NCBI GenBank assembly: GCA_949296915.1
Contig: CASFPX010000019.1
Span: forward strand, 1-33,249
Origin: Onthovicinus sp900555545
GTDB lineage: Bacteria > Bacillota > Clostridia > Oscillospirales > Acutalibacteraceae
Length of the DNA stretch: 33,249 bases
Reading direction: 5' to 3'
The notes below the pieces were generated by a model, which searched no databases, was not told where the DNA came from, and saw nothing but the letters and a program-made list of their open reading frames with translations. Position 1 is the first letter of the stretch; each line of letters starts with the position of its first letter. Below are positions 1-8,533 of the stretch, one piece after another. The position numbers and the translations under genes were made by a program.

Positions 1-30
1 TCATACCTTTTCTTCCTGACATGTAATTAC

Positions 31-67
31 CCCCTGACGTAGTTATTATCCTACATCAGGGGGCTTT
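31..67 (+). terminator. Hairpin terminator at left edge
   Basis: A 12-base arm (31-42) pairs with 51-62 with one C-A mismatch and an 8-nt loop, and is followed by CTTTTGT. It probably ends a gene lying left of the window. The T-run is short, so efficiency is uncertain. Confidence 0.6.
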
Positions 68-118
68 TGTCTATTGTCCACTTTTAATGGTTCAGTTCAG
101 TTTGCACGGCTTTTTTTG

Positions 119-147
119 TTGCAATCGGATATTTATGGTGTTATAAT
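119..147 (+). promoter_or_regulatory. Sigma-A type promoter of the first MFS gene
   Basis: TTGCAA (119-124) and a perfect TATAAT (142-147) are separated by 17 bp. The pair lies about 60 nt upstream of the TTG start at 208 and downstream of the left-edge terminator, so the gene is probably transcribed alone. Confidence 0.7.
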
Positions 148-207
148 CAAAGAGATTTAAAAGTAATTAAATCAGATTCATCTTTACGAGGACAGGAGAG
201 GAGAAGT

Positions 208-1593
208 TTGGAGACAGTACCGCAGACAAAGCAGAAATTGGATTATAAGAAAACCTTTTTGATCGGTTTTGGCTTTCTGGCGAGTTCGGCCCTGTGGGCG
301 GTGTACAATGCCTATGTGCCACTGATTTTAAATGAACAGCTTCGCAATGTGGAGTTTGTCATGCAGCGGGGAATACTGGGCGTGCTCGTCGGCTTTATCA
401 TGACCATCGATAATATTTTCGGCGTGATTTTCCAGCCGCTATTCGGCCGGCTGTCCGACCGGACGCACAGCCGATTTGGTAAGCGCAGGATCTACCTGCT
501 CATCGGTATGCCCATCTCAGCGCTGCTGTTCATCTTGATCCCGGCGGCGGAGACGGTCATCACGTTGATGCTGTGCGTTATTCTGTTCAACTTTGTGATG
601 TCCACCTGGCGGTCCCCGGTAGTTGCCCTGATGCCGGACCTGACCCCGCCCGCCCTGCGCAGCGAGGGCAACGCCGTCATCAATCTGATGGGCGGCGTCG
701 GCACCTTCCTCGGCATGGTCAGCGGTATGTTCCTCACCAGCGTGCTGAAGATTGAGGACGGACTGATGGGCCGTATGATCGTGTTTACCTTCACCTCTAT
801 TGTGGTGCTGATCAGCCTGCTTGTCGTCATGACCAAAGTTAAGGAGCCGGATAACCGCCTGCGCAGCGTTGCCGACCGCCGCATGACGGAGGAGGAAGAG
901 GCCAGGGAACTGGCGGAGAAAAAGAAGCGTGAAAAGCAGAAGTTTAAGAACCTCCGCCTCTCCCGCGACAAGAAGGTGAGCCTGTTCTTTATGCTGGTCG
1001 GCCTGTTCTTTGTCTTCAATGGGTCGGAGACCATACAGACGTATTTTACCACCTTTGCGACAACGGAACTGGGTGTGACGGAATTCATGGCCACGCTGCT
1101 CATGGGTGTGTTCGCGCTCTCCCTGATGATCTTTGCCGTACCGGCCGGTAAACTGGGGCAGAAGATCGGCCGCAAAAAGACGATTTTGATCGGCCTTGCA
1201 GGGGCACTCGTATTGTTCTTACTCTTCTTTGCAACGCGAAAGATGGAAGGGTTTATCTGGGTGATGATCGCGATCGCTCTGGTTGGCGGCGGCGCATGTG
1301 TGGCGCTGGTCAATATCAACACCCTGCCCATTGTGCTGGAGATCGGCACGGAGGAGCAGATCGGCGCGTTTACCGGTTACTATTATACGGCGACCTTTAC
1401 GGCGTCAATCGTTGCCCCGATTTTGATGGGTGCGATCTTTGATGTGACCACACAGCCCGGTGGTATGGGGTACTGGTCCCTGTTCATTTACAGCCCGATT
1501 GCCTTTGCGCTTGCGTTCCTGTGCATCCTGTTCGTCCGCCATGGCGAGGCGAAGGATCCCGACGCACCGGCCCCCGATGCCGAAGTGGCGTGA
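208..1593 (+). CDS. MFS transporter, probable sugar or glycoside symporter
   Basis: A 461-residue polytopic membrane protein of the major facilitator superfamily. The loop GRLSDRTHSRFGKRR (about residues 75-90) is the MFS motif A (G-x-L-x-D-R-x-x-x-R-x-G-R-R), and a second copy GQKIGRKK lies near residue 320. Hydrophobic segments flank a long, strongly charged central loop (about residues 220-255, rich in E, K and R), which is the usual cytoplasmic loop between the two six-helix halves. The start is TTG at 208, supported by AGGAGAGGAG directly upstream; no better ATG exists nearby. The family resembles the sugar-type MFS carriers common in Clostridia, but the substrate cannot be read from sequence. 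It has its own promoter and terminator and is not in the AraC-linked operon downstream. Confidence 0.8.
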   Translation: METVPQTKQKLDYKKTFLIGFGFLASSALWAVYNAYVPLILNEQLRNVEFVMQRGILGVLVGFIMTIDNIFGVIFQPLFGRLSDRTHSRFGKRRIYLLIGMPISALLFILIPAAETVITLMLCVILFNFVMSTWRSPVVALMPDLTPPALRSEGNAVINLMGGVGTFLGMVSGMFLTSVLKIEDGLMGRMIVFTFTSIVVLISLLVVMTKVKEPDNRLRSVADRRMTEEEEARELAEKKKREKQKFKNLRLSRDKKVSLFFMLVGLFFVFNGSETIQTYFTTFATTELGVTEFMATLLMGVFALSLMIFAVPAGKLGQKIGRKKTILIGLAGALVLFLLFFATRKMEGFIWVMIAIALVGGGACVALVNINTLPIVLEIGTEEQIGAFTGYYYTATFTASIVAPILMGAIFDVTTQPGGMGYWSLFIYSPIAFALAFLCILFVRHGEAKDPDAPAPDAEVA

Positions 1594-1619
1594 GGCCATA
1601 AACGGTGTAATTTATTCTA

Positions 1620-1653
1620 AAGCCTGTGGGGGTTCGCCTCCACGGGCTTTTTG
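1620..1653 (+). terminator. Rho-independent terminator after MFS gene
   Basis: AGCCTGTGG (1621-1629) pairs with CCACGGGCT (1640-1648), with one G-U pair and a short loop containing TTCG, followed by TTTTT. It lies 27 nt after the MFS stop codon. Confidence 0.85.
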
Positions 1654-1806
1654 TGTGCGTGGGATGATATCTTTGGAGGGCTCGTACGAGCTTGTAAAAG
1701 AACTGCCGTATATCAGGCGGTGGGGCGTAATATACTGTCACATGGGATAGGGATGGGAGAGTCCCATTAAATTTTGATAAATTCCCTTGCCGCAGGGCTT
1801 GGGCGG

Positions 1807-1835
1807 TTGCAATGGATCGGCCCGTATGATACAAT
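1807..1835 (+). promoter_or_regulatory. Promoter of uppP
   Basis: TTGCAA (1807-1812), a 17-bp spacer and TACAAT (1830-1835) sit just upstream of the uppP ribosome binding site at 1865-1870. The rest of the gap from 1654 holds only a small TGGGA/TCCCA hairpin (1754-1766) and a CTCGTACGAG palindrome (about 1680-1689). No gene is seen there. Confidence 0.65.
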
Positions 1836-1879
1836 AAAACCCAGTTTTTGAAAAGATAAAAATCGGAGGGATTTTGACC

Positions 1880-2737
1880 GTGGAATTTTTGGAGATTTTA
1901 AAGGCGATCTTCCTTGGCATTGTGGAGGGCATCACGGAATGGCTGCCCATCAGCAGCACGGGCCACATGATCCTGGTGGATGAGTTCATCAAGCTCAACG
2001 TCAGCGAGGCGTTCATGAACGTATTCCTGTATGTGATCCAGTTGGGCGCGATCATCGCCGTAGTGGTACTGTTTTTCCACAAGCTGAACCCGTTTGCATT
2101 CAAGTCCAAGACCAAGCAGGAGCGCGGCGATACGTGGCAGATGTGGTTTAAGGTGGTTGTGGCCTGCATCCCGTCCGCGGTGATCGGCCTGCTGCTCAAC
2201 GACATCATGGATGAATATCTGATGAACTATGTGGTCGTGGCGCTGATGCTGATCGTCTACGGCGTGCTGTTCCTGGTGATCGAGCGCAAGCCGCGCACGC
2301 CAAAGATCAATACGCTCAACGACCTCACGTATAAGACGGCGTTTTTGATCGGCCTGTTTCAGGTGCTCTCCATTATCCCCGGTACGTCCCGTTCCGGCGC
2401 CACGATCCTGGGCGCGATGATCATCGGATGCTCCCGTGCGATTTCCGCAGAGTTTACGTTCTTCCTCGCGATCCCGACAATGGTCGGCGTCAGCATCCTG
2501 AAGATCGGTTCCTACGGGATCGATCAGTACCAGGCCGGTCTGCCGCTGTTCACAGGTAGTGAGCTTGCGATCCTGCTGATCGGTATGGTCACGGCGTTTA
2601 TCGTCTCCATGTTTGCAATCAAATTCCTGATGAACTTTATCAAAAAGCGCGACTTTAAGCCATTTGGATGGTACCGAATTGTGCTCGGCGTGGTAGTGAT
2701 CATCTATTTTCTGATTAAAACAATTGTCGCAGCGTGA
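1880..2737 (+). CDS. uppP: Undecaprenyl-diphosphatase (UppP/BacA)
   Basis: An integral membrane phosphatase that converts undecaprenyl diphosphate to the monophosphate, recycling the lipid carrier for peptidoglycan and other wall polymers; its overexpression gives bacitracin tolerance. Both family signatures are visible: GIVEGITEWLPISSTGH near the N-terminus (the glutamate-rich motif with the SSTGH stretch) and PGTSRSGATI near residue 170 (phosphate-binding P-loop-like motif). About eight hydrophobic segments and 285-287 residues fit the family. The reading frame also opens at TTG 1874, but GGAGGG (1865-1870) is only 3 nt from that codon and 9 nt from GTG 1880, so GTG 1880 is the better start. 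It is monocistronic, ending at a strong terminator shared with the convergent AraC gene. Confidence 0.95.
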   Translation: MEFLEILKAIFLGIVEGITEWLPISSTGHMILVDEFIKLNVSEAFMNVFLYVIQLGAIIAVVVLFFHKLNPFAFKSKTKQERGDTWQMWFKVVVACIPSAVIGLLLNDIMDEYLMNYVVVALMLIVYGVLFLVIERKPRTPKINTLNDLTYKTAFLIGLFQVLSIIPGTSRSGATILGAMIIGCSRAISAEFTFFLAIPTMVGVSILKIGSYGIDQYQAGLPLFTGSELAILLIGMVTAFIVSMFAIKFLMNFIKKRDFKPFGWYRIVLGVVVIIYFLIKTIVAA

Positions 2738-2750
2738 ATTAAAAACAGAC

Positions 2751-2778
2751 AAAAGGCGGGGATTTTCCCCGCCTTTTT
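2751..2778. terminator. Bidirectional terminator between uppP and the AraC gene
   Basis: AAAAGGCGGGGA and TCCCCGCCTTTTT form a near-perfect GC-rich hairpin with A-runs and T-runs on opposite sides. It can therefore end the plus-strand uppP transcript and the minus-strand regulator transcript. Confidence 0.9.
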
Positions 2779-2785
2779 GATATTC

Positions 2786-3679
2786 CTATCCCAGGTACTG
2801 GTACTGCCTGCGGTACTCCGCCGGTGTGGATCCGGTGTGCCTTTTAAAGCAGTTGGAAAAATAGTTCCGGTCCGCATAGGCCAGCCTTTGGGCAATCTCC
2901 TCAATGGAAAAATTGGTGTTGCTGAGATAGAGCTTGGCCACATCAATTTTTTTTGCCTCAAAGTAGCGGTATGGGGTGACGCCGTATGCATTGCGAAACA
3001 GGGCAATAATATGATTTTTGGAGTAGTTGAATTCGGAGCAGATGCTCTCCAGGGAGAGCTTCCCCTCAATCTGGGAATCCATAACAGCGCGGATCCGCTC
3101 CGGCAGGGAGAGCTCTTGCTGGGTAACGGTTCGGTGCAGGTGCAGGATGATTTTATACAGAATGGGGGAGAGCTTTTCCAGTAGCCGGTGGTAGTTGCCT
3201 TTGTCCGATTGAACAAGCTGATCCATTTCATGGAAATAGGGCAACAGATTGCAGTTGGGGAAACAATACAGATCCCGGGGCAGGTAGGAGTCGATCATGG
3301 CCTGTACAAATGGGCCGTCAAATACAATCCAGCGCTTTTGCCATGGGTCCGAAAGGTCTGCCGCATAGGAGTGCGTGCTATGCTTTGTCAGCAGGAGTGC
3401 GCAGCCGCGCTCCGGCCTGTAGGAATTGCCGTTAATCTCCAGCGTTCCGGCCCCCCCGGTGATGTATTCGATCGCCATGATTCGGGAGTTTGGGCGAATG
3501 ACGTGATAATCCGGACGGCAGCGCGTCTCCCCGATCACCATAATGTTGACCGGCAGTGATGCATCATAAAAGGGCCACAGGGTTACCGCGTGATCTCCGG
3601 GAGAATAGCCGGTTTCGCCGATTACGGCATTGTGAGATTTGCTATCTGTGTCAAGAAGGGGCAATTGTGAAATATTCAT
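2786..3679 (-). CDS. AraC-family transcriptional regulator
   Basis: A 297-residue regulator. The N-terminal part (about residues 30-150) has the small beta-rich pattern of an AraC-type sugar-sensing cupin, including a G-x-G-T-L-E-I turn. The C-terminal 100 residues hold two helix-turn-helix motifs: LSLESICSEFNYSKNHIIALF, then the AraC signature FSIEEIAQRLAYADRNYFSNCFKRHTGSTPAEYRR. The ATG at 3679 is preceded by GAGGA on the minus strand. The gene is divergent from the alpha-galactosidase operon, so it most likely controls that operon in response to a galactoside or a related sugar. Activator or repressor mode is not visible, but AraC proteins in this position are usually activators. Confidence 0.9.
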   Translation of the reverse strand: MNISQLPLLDTDSKSHNAVIGETGYSPGDHAVTLWPFYDASLPVNIMVIGETRCRPDYHVIRPNSRIMAIEYITGGAGTLEINGNSYRPERGCALLLTKHSTHSYAADLSDPWQKRWIVFDGPFVQAMIDSYLPRDLYCFPNCNLLPYFHEMDQLVQSDKGNYHRLLEKLSPILYKIILHLHRTVTQQELSLPERIRAVMDSQIEGKLSLESICSEFNYSKNHIIALFRNAYGVTPYRYFEAKKIDVAKLYLSNTNFSIEEIAQRLAYADRNYFSNCFKRHTGSTPAEYRRQYQYLG

Positions 3680-3733
3680 TTGATATTCCTCATATTTTAT
3701 GTTATTTTATCTATATTTATTCAGGGTATTCCG

Positions 3734-3771
3734 TGATAATATTATTATATCACACAACAAACGATTTACAA
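3734..3771. promoter_or_regulatory. Divergent control region with AraC-gene promoter and candidate operator
   Basis: On the minus strand TTGTAA (complement of 3766-3771), a 16-bp spacer and TATAAT (complement of 3744-3749) form a good promoter for the regulator gene. Overlapping its -10 is an interrupted inverted repeat, TGATA-N9-TATCA (3734-3752), a plausible operator. A clear plus-strand -35/-10 pair for the galactosidase operon is not evident, which fits a promoter that needs an activator. Confidence 0.5.
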
Positions 3772-3786
3772 GTAAGGGATTTTAAG

Positions 3787-5481
3787 ATGAATGGCTTTGA
3801 TTTTTCAAAGGCTGGCGTTACGATGGAGTATCAGGCGGACGGCGGCCAAGTTGTACGATGCAGTGCATCCGGGGATGATGTGGTGCAATTGAGGCGTACG
3901 GTGGAGGGGAATATACTAAATATCACCCTTTTGCCATCGCGTCCGGTGCGCATTGCGCGATTCCGGATCCGGCTTCCCTTCTCTTTCCAGCGGGAGGATC
4001 GCATCCTTTCAAATGGATTCCAGTCCTGGACTGACACGCGGGAATACGGTGTAAACGAAAGGATGCGCGGTTACAACCGCCTGACGGAACTGTATATGAA
4101 GTCCCCTATGGCGCATCGACTGGGGGTAAACCGGGCCGGGGATGCCACGTTCCATGCCTATCCGCGCGGAAGAGGCGTATGTTACGGGTATTCCTACGGA
4201 TATGTCCGGCGGGGAAATGACGTATACCTGCTGGGTTCGCTCAGCGAGCGGAGCGGATATACAATCCTGACTTTCGACACGCGGCGGGATACCATATGGG
4301 TAGAGAAGGAACTGGAGGGGGTCACGTTTGACCGCGAAACGCAGCTGCTCTCCTTAGCGGCGATCGAGGGTACATACGACGCGGTGTTTGATCGTTATTT
4401 TGAACAGATGGGCGTACCAAAGCCGCGAGTGGGGCGCACCTGTGGCTACACTACGTGGTATAACTACTATACCGGGATCAATATGGATATTATCCGCCGG
4501 GATCTTGATGCACTCTCCGCACACGGCGGATTTGACGTGTTCCAGATCGACGACGGCTATCAGACAGCTGTGGGGGACTGGTTCTCCATCAGGCAAAAGG
4601 AGTTCCCGGACGGCATGCGTGCGGCGGCGGAGCTGATCCATAGCAAGGGGCTCAAGGCCGGATTGTGGCTGGCTCCGTTTGGTGCGCAGCGGGATTCCAA
4701 GCTGTTTGCGGAACATCCGGACTGGTTTGTCCGGGGCCAGGATGGGGAGCCTTGGCTTGCGGGCGGCAACTGGGGCGGATTTTATGCATTGGACATTTAT
4801 CGGGATGAGGTGCGCCAATATCTTCAAAAACTTTTTGACGTTGTACTGAATGAATGGGGTTTTGATCTGCTCAAGCTCGATTTCCTCTACGCGGCTGCGG
4901 TACGGCCAATTCACAACAAAACACGCGGCGAAGTGATGTGTGACGCGATGGATCTGGTGCGGCAGCTCACGGGCGACCGGATGATGCTCGCATGCGGCGT
5001 GCCGATGATGCCGGCGTTCGGTAAGGCAGATTTTTGCAGGATAGGGGCCGATATGAGCCTTTCCTGGCGGCGCAAGCTGTTTGATGGGCGGGAGAATGCC
5101 TCTACTCCAAACGCAATTGACAATACCGTGTTCCGCCGCCATCTGGATGGGCGCGCATTTTTAAATGATCCGGATGTCTTTTTGCTGCGGGATACCAATA
5201 TCCATTTCAATTTGAAAAAGCGCCGCCTGCTGGCAAAGGTAAACAGCTTGATGGGGAGCCTGCTTTTCTGCTCCGACAACGTCTCGGAATATGGCGAGGA
5301 ACAGGAAAGCGCGTTGCGTGAGATCTTGTCCGGGGCGCGGGCACAGATAATTTCCGCGGGCTATATCCGACGGGATGTCATGCGGATCCGGTACCGGCAG
5401 AATGGCCGGCTGGAAACGCTTACCTTCCGGGTGAGCAATGGCCGGATCTACCCGCAGGGCGCGGCCGATCAGAACGATTGA
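3787..5481 (+). CDS. GH36-type alpha-galactosidase (melibiase family)
   Basis: A 564-residue enzyme predicted to hydrolyse terminal alpha-galactosyl residues (melibiose, raffinose-type sugars or plant galactosides). The N-terminal 210 residues form a beta-rich domain. The catalytic barrel follows, with GFDVFQIDDGYQ (about 248-259), GLWLAPF (292-298), LLKLDFLYAA (D365 the expected nucleophile) and FCRIGADMS (D422 the likely acid/base). No signal peptide is seen, so it acts inside the cell on imported sugar. The frame is open far upstream, but the start is placed at ATG 3787 because AAGGG lies 8 nt before it and the upstream extension runs into the divergent promoter. It is shorter than classic GH36 enzymes of about 730 residues. 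Other specificities within the family cannot be excluded. Confidence 0.88.
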   Translation: MNGFDFSKAGVTMEYQADGGQVVRCSASGDDVVQLRRTVEGNILNITLLPSRPVRIARFRIRLPFSFQREDRILSNGFQSWTDTREYGVNERMRGYNRLTELYMKSPMAHRLGVNRAGDATFHAYPRGRGVCYGYSYGYVRRGNDVYLLGSLSERSGYTILTFDTRRDTIWVEKELEGVTFDRETQLLSLAAIEGTYDAVFDRYFEQMGVPKPRVGRTCGYTTWYNYYTGINMDIIRRDLDALSAHGGFDVFQIDDGYQTAVGDWFSIRQKEFPDGMRAAAELIHSKGLKAGLWLAPFGAQRDSKLFAEHPDWFVRGQDGEPWLAGGNWGGFYALDIYRDEVRQYLQKLFDVVLNEWGFDLLKLDFLYAAAVRPIHNKTRGEVMCDAMDLVRQLTGDRMMLACGVPMMPAFGKADFCRIGADMSLSWRRKLFDGRENASTPNAIDNTVFRRHLDGRAFLNDPDVFLLRDTNIHFNLKKRRLLAKVNSLMGSLLFCSDNVSEYGEEQESALREILSGARAQIISAGYIRRDVMRIRYRQNGRLETLTFRVSNGRIYPQGAADQND

Positions 5482-5494
5482 TGGAGGAATCAAG

Positions 5495-6964
5495 ATGAAA
5501 AAAGACAAAAGGCTCAATTTGTCAAACGTTGTCGGCGATGTCAAATCACACTGGAGAACGCCGCCCGAGGGGAAATATATCCCCTATCATGAATTTGTTG
5601 CATACTCTGTCGGTGGGATCGGTGTGAACACGATCAACTCGCTCTTTGGATATGTCGGGCTTTCGGCGAACTGCCTGCTGCTCGGCTCTGCCTATGGGAT
5701 TGCCCCCATGGATCTGGCGATCATGTCATTGGTGATGAACATCTTGAATCTTGTCAAGACGCCTTTTATCAGTATGCTGGTGGACAATACCAATACCAAA
5801 TGGGGCAAGTTCCGCCCATATTTACTGTTTACCGGTGTTCCCACGTCGGTGCTGCTCATTGTAATGGCGTTTATTCCAAACTCCATCAACTACACAGTGA
5901 AGTGCGTATTGCTCAGCCTTGTCTATGCGCTGCTGATGATTTTTCAATCGCTGTATGCGCTCGCCTTTACAAGCCTGGCACAGGTGCTCACGCCCAATGG
6001 GGAGGAGCGCACCTCGCTGCTGTCTATTAGCCAGTTCATCTACAGCCTTGGGCCATCGATTGTCAACCTCTTTTTCCCCATCTTTGCCGGCCTGTTTGAG
6101 GGCGGCATGACCGGCTTTGTGTCCTATCGGGTGCTCTTCCCGATCTTTTCAATTTTTGGGATCGTCCTGAGCTTCTGGACCTTCCATGGTACGGAGGAGA
6201 AGATTGTCGTCCCAAAGAATTATGTAGCGCATGTCCGGTTTGTGGATGGGATTTCCGAGATCAAGAGTAATAAATATTTTTGGCTCATGACACTCTATAA
6301 TGTTTTGGGCGCGCTGAAAGGTTCCATTGGCAGCATCCTGTCATGGTACTGCATTTATGCAATGGACAGCGAGGCCATGCTTGGCGTGATGAATGCGGTG
6401 CTTGGTACGGCCTCTGTGCCCGGAATGCTGCTGGCTCCATTCTTTGCCAAAAAACTGGGCAAGCGTAAATCCTTGATCTGGTTCAATTTGCTGCGTGCGG
6501 TGTTTGCGGGGCTTATGCTCGTCACAACCAAAAGCCCGGTTCTATTCCTGGGGTGCCTGTATTTTGCCAATGTCTGCATCGGTGGGGATGGCGTCATGGG
6601 CTCTGCCATGACGGCGGATGTATTTGACTACCAGCAGTGGAAAACCGGTAAGCGGCTGGAGGGCTTTATCACGCAGTTCAGCGGTATGCTGCTTACGGGC
6701 GCCACGATGGGGCTCAATCTGATTTTGCCGTGGTTTTATGAGCACTATGGTCTGGGAAATGACTATACCGTCCTCTATCAGGAGGCGGTGCGCACGCCAA
6801 TTTTTAATGTGATGATCATTATCAGTGTTATCAGCTGTGTGGCGGCAGTTATCCCGATCCTCTTCTATGATATGACGGAGAAAAAGCAGCAGCAGATGAT
6901 CGAGGATCTCAAGGTGCGCGCTGCCGAGGAGGATCGAAAGGCAGAGATCATTGCCGGAGAATAA
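5495..6964 (+). CDS. GPH-family sugar:cation symporter (MelB-like)
   Basis: A 489-residue twelve-helix transporter of the glycoside-pentoside-hexuronide:cation symporter family. The loop KTPFISMLVDNTNTKWGKFR (about residues 88-107) is the GPH-type motif D-x-x-x-T-x-x-x-G-K-x-R-P-Y that follows helix 2. A mid-protein positively charged loop and a second half ending in a charged cytoplasmic tail also fit. ATG 5495 follows GGAGGAAT at 5483-5490, 13 nt after the galactosidase stop. Its position between two glycosidase genes implies that it imports the oligosaccharide they cleave. The sugar itself and the coupling ion (Na+ or H+) cannot be determined here. Confidence 0.87.
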   Translation: MKKDKRLNLSNVVGDVKSHWRTPPEGKYIPYHEFVAYSVGGIGVNTINSLFGYVGLSANCLLLGSAYGIAPMDLAIMSLVMNILNLVKTPFISMLVDNTNTKWGKFRPYLLFTGVPTSVLLIVMAFIPNSINYTVKCVLLSLVYALLMIFQSLYALAFTSLAQVLTPNGEERTSLLSISQFIYSLGPSIVNLFFPIFAGLFEGGMTGFVSYRVLFPIFSIFGIVLSFWTFHGTEEKIVVPKNYVAHVRFVDGISEIKSNKYFWLMTLYNVLGALKGSIGSILSWYCIYAMDSEAMLGVMNAVLGTASVPGMLLAPFFAKKLGKRKSLIWFNLLRAVFAGLMLVTTKSPVLFLGCLYFANVCIGGDGVMGSAMTADVFDYQQWKTGKRLEGFITQFSGMLLTGATMGLNLILPWFYEHYGLGNDYTVLYQEAVRTPIFNVMIIISVISCVAAVIPILFYDMTEKKQQQMIEDLKVRAAEEDRKAEIIAGE

Positions 6965-6978
6965 AGGAGAAATCCCAA

Positions 6979-8514
6979 ATGGAGATCACCAGCAGGAATC
7001 CATATTTGACAGAGTTGGCAGCCTGGGCGCAGGAAAAGGCCGCAACGTTTGTCATGACCGGGACAAAACAGGGGCCGGTCAACCGGGGGGATGGCGGCAA
7101 GTGGTACGGCCCATCCGGCCGTTTTTCTTCCCGCAGCCGGACAACACGAAAGCTGGGGCCTTCCTGGACGATCCCTCGGGACTACATTCCGTCCTACTGG
7201 GCGGGCTACCACGACCGCACCGCCTTTTACATCCGGGATTTTGTCCATCAGGCGCCTGGGGCGGAATTGATGGGCTATCATGAGGAAAATTATCAGATGC
7301 TGCGCGCTTTTATCGCGGGCGCGGGCCCGGAGACAGACGGATATGCACCGTGGGCGCTAAACTTTGACGGGAGCATCTATTACCTGGATACCCCAAACCA
7401 TCGGCGGTTTGTCCGGGAACTGACCGCTCAATACGAGCTGGTGGAGACGCTTGCCAGGCTGTACCGGATGTCGGGGGATCCGCGGTATATTGACCCCATG
7501 ATGCTCGGTTTTGCAGAGCGAATCCTCGGTTCTTTCACCCACGAGAGGGATGGGATTGCCCTGCGGGAAAGAAATGGCATCCCAGAGGGGCGGGGGAACA
7601 TCTGGCTTGGCTCGTCCAGCTATAACGAGAGCGGCGCCCTGCTGGCGGAGTCCGGCGACTGTATTGCCGCGCTCTATGCTGCGCTGTATGCCTATGGCGG
7701 CCTGTGCACCGCCCTGGGCCGCGCGCGGGAGGCGGAGACGTATTGCCGTCGGGCCGCGGAACTGCGCTCCTATTTTAATGAGGTGTGGAGCACCCCGCCG
7801 CAGGAGGACGGCTGCGGCTATGTCTTTGGCATCGGTTTTCACGGGGAGAAGTATTGGCAGTGGAAAAAATCCGCCCGCGGCATCACCGGGGCGGAGACAT
7901 GTTTTTTCATGCCGCTTAAACTGCTCACTGAGCCGGGGGAGCGCAACGACCGGCTGCTCGACTACATCGACCATATGGATGAAGACAGCCGGACTGCCTC
8001 GGAGAATATTGAGAGCTTTACCTATTTGCCCCAGGTCTTTTTCCCCTATCACCGGGCGGAACAGGGGTGGAAGTGGATGAAATATATCGGCGAACGGCGC
8101 TTCCAGCCGCATGTCCGTGCGAGCCAGGGGCTCAATGAGGATTATCCGGAGCTCTCCTTTACCATGGTCTCCGCCGCACTGGAGGGACTGTTGGGTTTAC
8201 AGGCGGATATATTGACGGATATGGTGGAAACATGCCCCTGCCTGCCGGGGGAGATTCCGAATCTGTCGGTGCGCTCCCTGCGTCTGGGACCGCTGGAGTT
8301 GGATATTGATTTTCCAGACCACTGTACGGCAGAACTTGCCAATCACTCTAATCGGACGATCTGGTGGCACTGCGCGTTTGCAGGCGTATTCAAGCAGATA
8401 GTTGTGAACGGTGTGGAGCGGCCGGTGGAATCGGATACGGTCAATGGCGTTCGTCGTAGCGGTGTGTCTATTGCCGTTGCACCGGGAGAGACGATGCGTG
8501 TCCGGGTGCAATAG
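6979..8514 (+). CDS. Probable (alpha/alpha)6-barrel glycosidase, family not assigned
   Basis: A 511-residue soluble protein with no signal peptide or membrane segment. The text is helix-rich and Trp/Tyr-rich, with repeated helical hairpins containing acidic and aromatic residues: SYWAGYHDRTAFYIRDFVHQ near residue 75, PWALNFDGSIYYLDTP near 124, YELVETLARLYRMSGDPRYI near 155 and LGSSSYNESGALLAESGD near 211. This pattern is typical of six-hairpin glycosidases. The C-terminal 90 residues are beta-rich, as in many such enzymes. The fold call is my inference; the exact CAZy family is not recognised. ATG 6979 follows AAGGAG and starts 14 nt after the symporter gene, inside the galactosidase operon, so a role in degrading the same glycoside is likely. 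Confidence 0.55.
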   Translation: MEITSRNPYLTELAAWAQEKAATFVMTGTKQGPVNRGDGGKWYGPSGRFSSRSRTTRKLGPSWTIPRDYIPSYWAGYHDRTAFYIRDFVHQAPGAELMGYHEENYQMLRAFIAGAGPETDGYAPWALNFDGSIYYLDTPNHRRFVRELTAQYELVETLARLYRMSGDPRYIDPMMLGFAERILGSFTHERDGIALRERNGIPEGRGNIWLGSSSYNESGALLAESGDCIAALYAALYAYGGLCTALGRAREAETYCRRAAELRSYFNEVWSTPPQEDGCGYVFGIGFHGEKYWQWKKSARGITGAETCFFMPLKLLTEPGERNDRLLDYIDHMDEDSRTASENIESFTYLPQVFFPYHRAEQGWKWMKYIGERRFQPHVRASQGLNEDYPELSFTMVSAALEGLLGLQADILTDMVETCPCLPGEIPNLSVRSLRLGPLELDIDFPDHCTAELANHSNRTIWWHCAFAGVFKQIVVNGVERPVESDTVNGVRRSGVSIAVAPGETMRVRVQ

Positions 8515-8533
8515 AAGTATTGGGGGGGTTATT

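Noticed and set aside
1654..1806. Small frame of 28 codons and a short hairpin before uppP
   Set aside because: The frame has no convincing ribosome binding site and the TGGGA/TCCCA hairpin is too small to call a riboswitch.
1898..2752. 284-codon minus-strand frame opposite uppP
   Set aside because: UppP motifs on the plus strand are decisive; the antisense text is His/Asp/Gln-rich with no family character.
3556..3786. N-terminal extension of the alpha-galactosidase frame
   Set aside because: It runs through the AraC gene start and the divergent promoter region; ATG 3787 has the ribosome binding site.
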